15,479 nt of DNA from an uncultured Collinsella sp. (GTDB taxonomy: Bacteria > Actinomycetota > Coriobacteriia > Coriobacteriales > Coriobacteriaceae), in NCBI GenBank assembly GCA_902489515.1, contig CABUAL010000012.1, forward strand, positions 1 through 15,479, written 5' to 3'. The notes beneath the pieces are model-generated. The model ran no database searches, had not been told where the DNA came from, and saw nothing but the letters and a program-made list of their open reading frames with translations. Both the position numbers and the translations under genes were made by a program. Below, in pieces: positions 8,980 to 15,418 of this stretch (position 1 is its first letter; each line of letters starts with the position of its first letter).

Positions 8980-8989
8980 TGGGCATAAT
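8980..8989 (+). promoter_or_regulatory. Candidate promoter -10 of the phospholipase C-like gene
   Basis: TGGGCATAAT ends 32 bases before the start codon. CATAAT differs from the consensus by one base. The best -35 match, TTGGCA or TTTGGC near 8962-8968, sits 15-16 bases away, slightly close. Two other intergenic regions in the window carry the same TGGG + hexamer layout. Confidence 0.4.
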
Positions 8990-9021
8990 GGGTGACATCG
9001 AATGAAATCGAAAGGATCATT

Positions 9022-9966
9022 ATGCCTGCGCTTATTACGCATCATCTGTTTGGCGAGGAAAGCATCGATCGTCTGCCGCAGGGCGTCATTACGTCCGACG
9101 AGGAACGCATTGCTTTTATCCTGGGCAACCAGGGTCCCGATCCGTTTTTCTTCCACATCCTGACGCCGCGCGTTTCCGACTGCACGCTGCTTGCGCAGGC
9201 CATGCATCGCTCGCGCATGTCGCGCCAGTTCTCGTGCCTGCGCGACGGCGTGTCCCATCTGCTCCCGCGCGATGCCAACTTGGGCCGCGCCTTTGCGCTG
9301 GGCCTGCTGTCGCACTACGTGCTCGACCGTAATGCCCACCCCTTTGTCTACGAGCAGCAGTTTGGCATCGTGGAGTCCGATTCAGAGCTTGAGGATTCGA
9401 GCAGTCAGGTCCATGCCGTGATCGAGAGCGACCTGGATGTGCTGATGCTGCAGCTTAAACGCGATGGCGCTACGGTTGACGATTACCCGCCGGCGGGCGA
9501 GATCGTCACCACCGATCGCATCAATCGCGTGGCTGGCGTGCTGATGAGCTATGTTGCCGGACGCGTGTACGGCATTGACATTCCGGCGGGGGAGTACGGT
9601 GCTGCCGTTGCCAATATGCAGCGACTTTACCGCGCGATTGAGCCGGCCGGCTCCGCAAAGACGCGCGCGATCTCGCTGGTTGAGGGCTTGGTGCACGATT
9701 ACTCGCTGCTCGACGGCCTTGCCCATCGCGTGACGACGGAGCTGCCCGAGCGCACCGGTAACCTGGGCCATCTGACATGGAAGAATCCCTTTACCGACGA
9801 GGTCTCGAACGAGAGTTTCCCCGAGGTCTTTGATCGCGCGCTGGTCGATTACGAGTGCACGGTCGCACGTTTTATCGAGACTGGTGACATGGATGCCGTG
9901 ACCAGTCACGTCAACTACAGCGGTCGCGTGCTCGAAGCCGATGAGGAGTTCGACCGCGAGGAATAG
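9022..9966 (+). CDS. Zinc-dependent phospholipase C-like protein
   Basis: A 314-residue protein whose first 110 residues match the zinc-dependent phospholipase C family (PF00882-like). Potential metal ligands appear in order: THH (His7, His8), GNQGPDPFFFH (Asp40, His45), His62, and LLSHYVLDRNAHPF (His98, Asp102, His106), with His131 and Glu135 in HAVIESD further on. No signal peptide or membrane helix is visible, so the protein is probably cytoplasmic, unlike secreted clostridial phospholipases C. The C-terminal half is helical and not recognisable. ATG 9022 is chosen because GAAAGG lies 6 bases upstream; the GTG at 8992 overlaps the candidate promoter. Many bacterial members annotated this way have no proven lipase activity, so the reaction is uncertain. 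The gene seems to be a single-gene unit. Confidence 0.82.
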   Translation: MPALITHHLFGEESIDRLPQGVITSDEERIAFILGNQGPDPFFFHILTPRVSDCTLLAQAMHRSRMSRQFSCLRDGVSHLLPRDANLGRAFALGLLSHYVLDRNAHPFVYEQQFGIVESDSELEDSSSQVHAVIESDLDVLMLQLKRDGATVDDYPPAGEIVTTDRINRVAGVLMSYVAGRVYGIDIPAGEYGAAVANMQRLYRAIEPAGSAKTRAISLVEGLVHDYSLLDGLAHRVTTELPERTGNLGHLTWKNPFTDEVSNESFPEVFDRALVDYECTVARFIETGDMDAVTSHVNYSGRVLEADEEFDREE

Positions 9967-10015
9967 GGTCCGTGCGTGCCCCTTTGCCGAATCCTTACCG
10001 GCGGTTCTGGACAAT

Positions 10016-10026
10016 TGGGGTACGAT
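10016..10026 (+). promoter_or_regulatory. Candidate promoter -10 of the UMF1 transporter gene
   Basis: TGGGGTACGAT ends 41 bases before the transporter start. TACGAT is a moderate -10 match and no clear -35 is present at 17 bases. It resembles the elements at 8980-8989 and 11416-11425, which is the main reason to list it. Confidence 0.35.
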
Positions 10027-10067
10027 GAACTAACTGCATATCGGGCGAATACGAAGGGTCCCTGTCC

Positions 10068-11327
10068 ATGAAATACACCAAGCTCGAGCGTAACTGGGTT
10101 ATGTATGATGTGGGCAATTCGGCCCTTGTGCTGCTCAATACCTCGGTGGTGCCCATTTACTTTAACGCCATCAATACCGGCGCTTCCTCGGCCGACCTGG
10201 TGGTCGCCTGGGGCAATGCGCAGACGATCGCCTCGCTGGTCATCGCCATGCTCATGCCCATTCTGGGCGCGCTTGCCGACTACGCCGGCAACAAGATCAA
10301 GTTCTTCTTGGGCTTCTTCCTCACGGGCCTGGTGCTTTGCCTGGCGCAGGCTATCCCAATGTCCGCCATGGCATTTTTGACCGTGTACGTGCTGTGCACC
10401 ATCGGCCTTAACTCTTCTATGACGTTCTACGACGCCATGCTGCCCGACATTACCACCGACGAGCGCATGGACGCCGTGTCCAGCTCGGGCTATGCCTGGG
10501 GCTATATCGGTTCCACCGTGCCGTTCGTCATCTGCCTGGCGCTCATCATGGGCGGCCCCGCTCTTGGCGTCCCCACCATGCTGGCAACGCGTCTGTCGTT
10601 TATCATCACTGGCGCCTGGTGGCTCATCTTTACTCTGCCGCTCATTCGCACCTATAAGCAAAAGTACGGTCGCGAGCGCGGTCCCGAGGACACCATCGGC
10701 CACATCGTGGGCGGTGTGTTCTCCGAGGTCGGACACACCATGCGCGATATCGCCCACAACAAGACCGTGCTGGTCTACATGGTCGCGTTCTTCTTCTACA
10801 TCGACGGCGTGCACACGGTCATTTCCATGGCAACCAGCTACGGCTCGGCTTTGGGCATCGATTCGACGCAGTTGGTGCTGGCGCTGCTCGTTACGCAGTT
10901 CGTGGCCTTTCCGTCCGCCATCATCTACGGCAAGCTCGCCGGACGCGTGGGCACGCTCAACATGATCCTGGTGGCCGTCGCCGCCTACATGGGCATTGTG
11001 CTGTTTGCCGCGTTCTTCCTAAAGACCGCCTTCGAATTCTGGGTGCTTGCCATTATGGTCGGCCTGTTCCAGGGCGGCGTGCAGGCGCTCAGCCGTAGCT
11101 ACTTTGGCCGCATTATCCCTAAGGAAAAATCCAACGAGTACTACGGCTTCTTTGACATCTTTGGTCGTTATGCAAGCGTCATGGGCACCTTCCTGGTGTC
11201 GGTCGTCACCTCGTTGACCGGCAACCCGTCACTGGGCGTCCTTTCCATTGGCGTGTTGCTGATCGTTGGCTTTATGCTGCTGGTCCGCCTGTCCCGCATG
11301 ACTCGGGCGGCAGAGCATGCCGCATAG
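10068..11327 (+). CDS. UMF1 (Atg22-like) family MFS transporter
   Basis: A 419-residue integral membrane protein with about 12 helices. The opening LERNWVMYDVGNSALVLL (residues 6-23) is the characteristic start of the UMF1/Atg22-like branch of the major facilitator superfamily. GALADYAGNKIK (67-78) is the loop 2-3 motif. FQGGVQALSRSYFGRIIPKE in the second half and FDIFGRYASVMG are further family marks. The C-terminus, RLSRMTRAAEHAA, is short and basic. The ribosome site GAAGGG (10053-10058) is 9 bases upstream of the ATG. The yeast relative exports amino acids from the vacuole; bacterial substrates are mostly unknown, so none is assigned here. The gene is flanked by its own candidate promoter and by the next unit's promoter and leader terminator, so it is probably transcribed alone. 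Confidence 0.9.
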   Translation: MKYTKLERNWVMYDVGNSALVLLNTSVVPIYFNAINTGASSADLVVAWGNAQTIASLVIAMLMPILGALADYAGNKIKFFLGFFLTGLVLCLAQAIPMSAMAFLTVYVLCTIGLNSSMTFYDAMLPDITTDERMDAVSSSGYAWGYIGSTVPFVICLALIMGGPALGVPTMLATRLSFIITGAWWLIFTLPLIRTYKQKYGRERGPEDTIGHIVGGVFSEVGHTMRDIAHNKTVLVYMVAFFFYIDGVHTVISMATSYGSALGIDSTQLVLALLVTQFVAFPSAIIYGKLAGRVGTLNMILVAVAAYMGIVLFAAFFLKTAFEFWVLAIMVGLFQGGVQALSRSYFGRIIPKEKSNEYYGFFDIFGRYASVMGTFLVSVVTSLTGNPSLGVLSIGVLLIVGFMLLVRLSRMTRAAEHAA

Positions 11328-11374
11328 GAGCGAGCAGCTATTGTGCCTGTCCACGGTACTCTTTTGGGGTTATC

Positions 11375-11403
11375 CGCAATAAACATTGCGACTTGCGAGC
11401 AAT
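11375..11403 (+). promoter_or_regulatory. GCAAT/ATTGC inverted repeats before the glycosyltransferase operon
   Basis: CGCAAT (11375-11380) and ATTGCG (11385-11390) form a perfect inverted repeat around AAAC. A third half-site, GCAAT (11399-11403), pairs with ATTGC (11385-11389) across 9 bases. The cluster lies just upstream of the candidate -10 at 11420, where a regulator could act. The same half-sites form the palindrome at 6693-6707. Confidence 0.4.
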
Positions 11404-11415
11404 GATTTGCCCAAG

Positions 11416-11425
11416 TGGGTATGAT
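11416..11425 (+). promoter_or_regulatory. Candidate promoter -10 of the glycosyltransferase/LytST operon
   Basis: TGGGTATGAT contains TATGAT, one mismatch from the -10 consensus, about 73 bases before the glycosyltransferase start. A -35 box at 17 bases is weak. If this is the start point, the terminator at 11443-11477 lies inside the leader. Confidence 0.42.
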
Positions 11426-11442
11426 GGAATCAGCTAGGTCGC

Positions 11443-11477
11443 GGGGCGTCGCCTGTGTTTGGCGGCGTCCCGTTTTT
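11443..11477 (+). terminator. Intrinsic terminator, possibly a leader attenuator
   Basis: GGGGCGTCGCC (11443-11453) pairs over 11 bp with GGCGGCGTCCC (11461-11471), including two G-T pairs, around a 7-base loop. G and five T residues follow (11472-11477). It may simply end the transporter transcript 115 bases upstream. It also lies between the candidate -10 at 11420 and the glycosyltransferase start, so it could attenuate that operon. Confidence 0.8.
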
Positions 11478-11498
11478 GTGTTGCAGGGAGGGTAAGGC

Positions 11499-12686
11499 AT
11501 GAACGCCACAGTCGTGATTCCAACGTATTGGGCGGGCGATGACGCCTGCGCAAACGCCCCTGGCACCTATGACCATTCGACACGACTCAACGCCGACAAT
11601 CCCGAACTCGACCGCTGCCTGGCCTCGCTTGAGCAGGTGCGCGACATCCCGCGCATCATCCTTTTGGTGGTCTGTCCCGTTTCTGCCACAGCCGATGTGT
11701 CGCTGCGCGTGCACGAGATTGTCGACGCGCATCCCACGCTCAAGGTCACCGTTGTCACCAACACCCAGGCCTCGCATATCGCAGACCGGGTTGCTCAGAT
11801 CGCGCCCAAGGGTTCGGGCGAGTGCGTGAGCCTGCGAGGCTACGGTGCCATCCGCAATATGGGGCTAGCCTGTGCCGCTGTGCTGGGGCATGACGCGGTT
11901 ATCTTCTTGGATGACGATGAGACTGTCATCGACGCCGACTTTATGAAGCGCGCGACCTATGCGTTGGGGCAGCAGACACGTCAGGGCTTGCCGATCTTGG
12001 TCAAGAGCGGCTATTTCTACGATCGCGACGGCTCGCCGCTGGCTCCCACGGACAAGGCGGGCATCTGCCATCGTTGGTGGACCAAGCGCATCGAGTTCAA
12101 CCGTTGGATGAAAAAGGCGCTCTCGGGCACTCGCATCTCGCGCTCCAACTACGTGTGCGGCGGCCTGATGGCCCTGCACGCCCGCGCCTTTACGCGTGTG
12201 GCCTTTGACCCGTTTATCACCCGCGGCGAGGACTTGGATTACCTCTTTAACATGCGCATGTTTGGCTACGACGTGTGGTTCGATAACGAGTGGACCGTGC
12301 GCCATCTGCCTCCGGAGTCCGAAAAGCGCTCACCGCGCTTTATGCAGGATGTATACCGTTGGTACTACGAACGGGCCAAGTTGACATTCGCCGCGCATCA
12401 AAAGGAGCTCATTCCCGTTACGGCGGCATCACTCATGCCCTACCCGGGCCCGTGGATTTCGCGCGAGCTCGACGACCGCGTGCGCAAGACCGCTATGGTC
12501 CGCAGCGTGTTTACCCGCGAGCATGAGGGCTACCTGCGCATCTGGCGCCATGGTATCGGCGAGGCAAAGGCCTATGCGCGCCAAAACGCTGCAAGCTATC
12601 TGCGTTTCCAGAGCTTTTGGCCCAAGATCATGGACGGGCTTTGGCGTGACGCACAACTGATCAGTATCCTGGAGGGGGCCGAATGA
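11499..12686 (+). CDS. Family 2-type glycosyltransferase
   Basis: A 395-residue GT-A fold glycosyltransferase with no signal peptide or obvious membrane helix, so probably cytoplasmic or peripheral. VVIPTY (5-10) is the first strand of the nucleotide-sugar site. GAIRNMGL (116-123) and VIFLDDDET (134-142) contain the DxD-type metal site. RGEDLDYLFNMRMFGYDVWF (242-261) is the acceptor-side acidic motif, and VRHLPPE follows with His269. Residues about 25-120 form a long insertion around the nucleotide-binding half. The ribosome site GGGAGGG (11486-11492) is 6 bases upstream. The stop overlaps the second kinase's start by ATGA, so translation of the two is coupled. Product could be a wall polymer, glycolipid or compatible solute; no polysaccharide cluster is adjacent. 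The family call is good, the substrate unknown. Confidence 0.85.
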   Translation: MNATVVIPTYWAGDDACANAPGTYDHSTRLNADNPELDRCLASLEQVRDIPRIILLVVCPVSATADVSLRVHEIVDAHPTLKVTVVTNTQASHIADRVAQIAPKGSGECVSLRGYGAIRNMGLACAAVLGHDAVIFLDDDETVIDADFMKRATYALGQQTRQGLPILVKSGYFYDRDGSPLAPTDKAGICHRWWTKRIEFNRWMKKALSGTRISRSNYVCGGLMALHARAFTRVAFDPFITRGEDLDYLFNMRMFGYDVWFDNEWTVRHLPPESEKRSPRFMQDVYRWYYERAKLTFAAHQKELIPVTAASLMPYPGPWISRELDDRVRKTAMVRSVFTREHEGYLRIWRHGIGEAKAYARQNAASYLRFQSFWPKIMDGLWRDAQLISILEGAE

Positions 12687-14026
12687 TCGACCGCCGCGCC
12701 CAGCGCGATAATTCAATTTCAATCTTTCGCATCATCGCCGTTGTCTGCGCCGTTTGCGTGTTGGTGTACTTTATCTTTGCCCTGGCGACTGGCATTGAGC
12801 CGATCGCCACGGTGATTGCCTGCGCGCTGCTGTGCATCTTTCTGTGCATCTTTATCTTTTTGACGCTCAATCCCGATTCGGTGCGCTCCCAGTACACCGA
12901 GGAGACGCTCTCGGTGGCCTCGGCCATGCTCGAGGACATTAAGGGCGGTCTGACGCAGGAGTCGGCGCGTTTGGTGTGCCGGCGCATTTTGCCCGAGACG
13001 CGCGCCATGACGGTGGCCATCACCGACGAGGGCAACGTGCTTGCCTGCGCGGGAGAGTTTGAGGAAAAACTACTGCCAGATTCTCCCATCCACACGCTTG
13101 CCACACGCTACGTTATCGAACATGGCATCGTGCAGTCGTTCAACCGTATGGTGGATGTCGTGGGCTCGGACGGCTCGCACAACCAAGTCCCCGCCGGCAT
13201 TATCGCCCCCATCAAGGTGGGCGATCGTACCGTCGGCACGCTCAAGTTCTACTACAAGACCCCGCGCGCCGTCGACCGTACCCAGTACGCGCTTGCCTCG
13301 GGCTTTGCCGAGATCTTGTCCACGCAGCTCGCCATCCACGAGCTCGAGGTGCAAAAGGAACTCACAGCGCGCGCCGAGGTGCGTGCGCTGCAGGCGCAGA
13401 TTAACCCACACTTCCTGTTCAACACGCTGAACACCATTGCATCGTTTACGCGCACCGACCCGCTGCGGGCCCGCGAACTGCTTCGTGAGTTCTCATCGTT
13501 CTATCGTGCCACGCTCGACAACTCGGGATCGCTTATTCCGGTCTCGCGCGAGGTTGCACAGACCAAGCGCTACCTTACCTTTGAGAAGGCCCGCTTTGGC
13601 GAGGACCGCGTGCTTGCGACGTTCGATGTGTCCGAGGACGTGGAAGATACGCTGGTGCCGGCGTTCGTGATCCAGCCGATTGTCGAGAACGCCGTACGTC
13701 ATGGTATGGGCGATGACGACGCCCTGAGGATCGACGTGACCGTTCACCAAGACGGCGAGGATGCAATCTTGATTGCCGTGGCCGATAATGGCGTGGGCAT
13801 GGATGAGGGTACCGCCGCCAGACTGTTTGACGAGCGTTCTGCCCGTCCCGACGCCAGCTCTCCCCAGGGTGGCGGCGCCGGTGTGGCCATGCACAATATT
13901 TCGGAGCGCATCCATCGCTTTTATGGGCCGCACTCCTATACGCGTGTCGAATCGGCGCCGGGCAAGGGCACCAAAGTGCTCCTTCATCTTGATTTGTCAG
14001 AGAGCATCTTCGACATTCAAGAGTAA
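12683..14026 (+). CDS. LytS-type sensor histidine kinase 2
   Basis: A 447-residue membrane histidine kinase and paralog of kinase 1. Two transmembrane helices (about 14-36 and 40-62) leave almost no external loop. A GAF-like domain covers about 72-192, ending in AGIIAPIKVGDRTVGTLKFYY. A coupling helix, LASGFAEILSTQLAIHELEV, is nearly shared with kinase 1. LQAQINPHFLFNTL holds the phospho-acceptor His243. The ATPase shows QPIVENAVRHG (Asn336), ADNGVGM (367-373) and GGGAGVAM (397-403), all intact. The ribosome site GGAGGGGG (12671-12678) lies inside the glycosyltransferase gene, and ATG 12683 overlaps its stop by four bases. The partner regulator starts 72 bases after the stop. Known relatives sense wall state, pyruvate or peptides; the lack of a periplasmic domain points to a membrane or cytoplasmic cue here. 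Confidence 0.9.
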   Translation: MIDRRAQRDNSISIFRIIAVVCAVCVLVYFIFALATGIEPIATVIACALLCIFLCIFIFLTLNPDSVRSQYTEETLSVASAMLEDIKGGLTQESARLVCRRILPETRAMTVAITDEGNVLACAGEFEEKLLPDSPIHTLATRYVIEHGIVQSFNRMVDVVGSDGSHNQVPAGIIAPIKVGDRTVGTLKFYYKTPRAVDRTQYALASGFAEILSTQLAIHELEVQKELTARAEVRALQAQINPHFLFNTLNTIASFTRTDPLRARELLREFSSFYRATLDNSGSLIPVSREVAQTKRYLTFEKARFGEDRVLATFDVSEDVEDTLVPAFVIQPIVENAVRHGMGDDDALRIDVTVHQDGEDAILIAVADNGVGMDEGTAARLFDERSARPDASSPQGGGAGVAMHNISERIHRFYGPHSYTRVESAPGKGTKVLLHLDLSESIFDIQE

Positions 14027-14035
14027 AATAAAAGG

Positions 14036-14073
14036 CTACGGGCTCAACGTCATGCGACGGATGCCCGGCGTAG
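14036..14073 (+). promoter_or_regulatory. Nested hairpin between kinase 2 and regulator 2
   Basis: CTACGGGC (14036-14043) can pair with GCCC (14063-14066) and GTAG (14070-14073) with a GGC bulge, enclosing a small hairpin CGTC (14048-14051) with GACG (14056-14059). It ends 9 bases before the GAAAGG site of the next gene. There is no T tract. It may adjust the kinase:regulator ratio by mRNA processing or translation control. Confidence 0.3.
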
Positions 14074-14098
14074 TTAGTTGACGAAAGGTTTTATCCCT

Positions 14099-14815
14099 AT
14101 GCTGCGTGCGATGATTGTGGATGATGAGGCGCCGGCTCGCTCGGAGCTTCGCTTCCTGCTCGAGCAAACGGGCAAGATCGGCACGATCACGGAGGCGTCG
14201 AGCGTCCGCTCCGCCATCGAGATGCTTATGGAAAGTCGCGTGGATGTCGTGTTTCTCGATATCTCGATGCCCGGTGCCTCGGGCCTGCAACTTGCCGAGG
14301 CGCTGCATAAGCTCAAAAATCCGCCGGCGATCGTGTTTGTGACTGCGTATAGTGACCATGCGGTCGAGGCATTCGACGTGGATGCCGTCGATTATCTGAT
14401 GAAGCCGGTCGAGGAAGCTCGCTTGGATCGCGCGATCGAGAAGGTCATGCAACGCACCAAGCCGGTTACGGACAGCAAGGTGACCATCGAGCGTATCCCG
14501 GTGGAAAAGGGCGGCCGCAAGGTGCTCATTCCCGTGGACGACATTCGCTTTATCATGGCCAAGGACGATTACTCCTGCATCTATACCGTCGATGATCGCT
14601 TTTTGTCGACGACCTCGCTGGCGCAGTTTGAGGCCAAACTCTGCGACTTTGGCTTCTTCCGTGTTCACCGCCGCTATATCGTCAACTTGGCGTGCGTCAC
14701 GGATGTGGAGACGGTGCCCTCGGGCGCCATCCAGCTGGGCATTACGGGCGTCGACGAACGCGTGCCGGTTTCGCGCCGCCGCGTCGTGCCGCTCAAGAAG
14801 GCTCTGAGTCTCTAG
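14099..14815 (+). CDS. LytTR-family response regulator 2
   Basis: A 238-residue response regulator, partner of kinase 2 and paralog of regulator 1. The receiver domain has Asp8/Asp9, the phospho-acceptor Asp54 in VFLDISMPG, Thr82 in FVTAY and Lys102 in LMKP. The LytTR domain (about 130-238) contains IPVDDIRFIMA, FFRVHRRYIVNL and RVPVSRRRVVPLK. I chose ATG 14099, after GAAAGG at 14083-14088; a TTG at 14078 gives a longer frame but the ribosome site would be inside it. The gene is the last of the glycosyltransferase-kinase-regulator unit and is followed by a terminator after 6 bases. DNA-contact segments resemble those of regulator 1 (VHRSYLVNL versus VHRRYIVNL, VPVSRRR in both), so overlapping target sites are possible. 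Confidence 0.93.
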   Translation: MLRAMIVDDEAPARSELRFLLEQTGKIGTITEASSVRSAIEMLMESRVDVVFLDISMPGASGLQLAEALHKLKNPPAIVFVTAYSDHAVEAFDVDAVDYLMKPVEEARLDRAIEKVMQRTKPVTDSKVTIERIPVEKGGRKVLIPVDDIRFIMAKDDYSCIYTVDDRFLSTTSLAQFEAKLCDFGFFRVHRRYIVNLACVTDVETVPSGAIQLGITGVDERVPVSRRRVVPLKKALSL

Positions 14816-14821
14816 CACACT

Positions 14822-14871
14822 GGCCCCGCAGCCCTGTAGACCCATCGTCTGCGGAGCCGTGGGGCCTTTTT
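14822..14871 (+). terminator. Rho-independent terminator of the glycosyltransferase/LytST unit
   Basis: GGCCCC (14822-14827) pairs with GGGGCC (14861-14866), and within it GCAG (14828-14831) pairs with CTGC (14849-14852). Five T residues follow directly. It begins 6 bases after the regulator 2 stop. Confidence 0.82.
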
Positions 14872-14910
14872 GTATGTATCTGCCGAATCGTTTTTTGCGG
14901 AAGGGATCCC

Positions 14911-15378
14911 ATGAACAGTGCAAGCGCCAAGCGTATCGACATCATCTCGGACACCCACGGCTATCTTTCGCCTGCGCTCCTGGATGAGCTTGAGGGCGCA
15001 GACCTGATTATCCACGCCGGCGACCTCACGTCAGAGATGGACTACGAGCACCTATGCACCATCGCCCCCGTGCGGGCCGTACTGGGCAACAACGATTACT
15101 ACCGCGACTACGGCCCCGATGTAGACCGTCTTGCGCTCTTTACCTACGAAGGCCTTAAATTCGCCGTAGCCCACTACCGCGAAGACCTTCCGGTGGGATC
15201 CGTAGACGTAGCCATCAACGGCCACACCCACGTAACCAAAGAAGCCCAAGTGGGCCGTTGCTTAGTCCTCAACCCGGGCAGCGCCAGCTACCCCAGAGGC
15301 ACCCGAGGCCCCACCATGGCCAGAATGCTAGTAAAAGACGGCAAGATCCTAAGCACTAAGTTTATTGACCTAGAGTAA
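14911..15378 (+). CDS. YfcE/MJ0936-family metallophosphoesterase
   Basis: A 155-residue cytoplasmic phosphodiesterase-like enzyme of the calcineurin fold, the usual length for the YfcE/MJ0936 group. All motifs are present in order: IISDTHG (Asp14, His16), IHAGD (Asp38), LGNND (Asn60-Asp62), VAHYRED (His88), NGHTH (His105, His107) and LNPGS. ATG 14911 is preceded by GGAAGGG; the much longer in-frame extension to 14692 runs through the regulator 2 gene and its terminator, so it is rejected. Members hydrolyse phosphodiesters in vitro, with unknown cell substrate. The second half uses GTA, CTA, AGA and GAA codons that are uncommon in the first half and in neighbouring genes. The gene stands alone between two terminators. 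Confidence 0.92.
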   Translation: MNSASAKRIDIISDTHGYLSPALLDELEGADLIIHAGDLTSEMDYEHLCTIAPVRAVLGNNDYYRDYGPDVDRLALFTYEGLKFAVAHYREDLPVGSVDVAINGHTHVTKEAQVGRCLVLNPGSASYPRGTRGPTMARMLVKDGKILSTKFIDLE

Positions 15379-15385
15379 TCACAAC

Positions 15386-15418
15386 AAAAACGGGGGATGC
15401 AGATGCGTCCCCCCGTTT
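15386..15418. terminator. Bidirectional terminator-like hairpin
   Basis: AAACGGGGGA (15388-15397) pairs with TCCCCCCGTTT (15408-15418), with one extra C. On the plus strand it lies 10 bases after the phosphoesterase stop and is followed by CCATTT. On the minus strand it is followed by TTTTTGTTGTG, a better T tract. It probably serves two converging genes. Confidence 0.75.

Noticed and set aside
14692..14910. Long N-terminal extension of the metallophosphoesterase
   Set aside because: It would overlap the regulator 2 gene and read through its terminator; the motif-bearing protein begins naturally at 14911 with a ribosome site.
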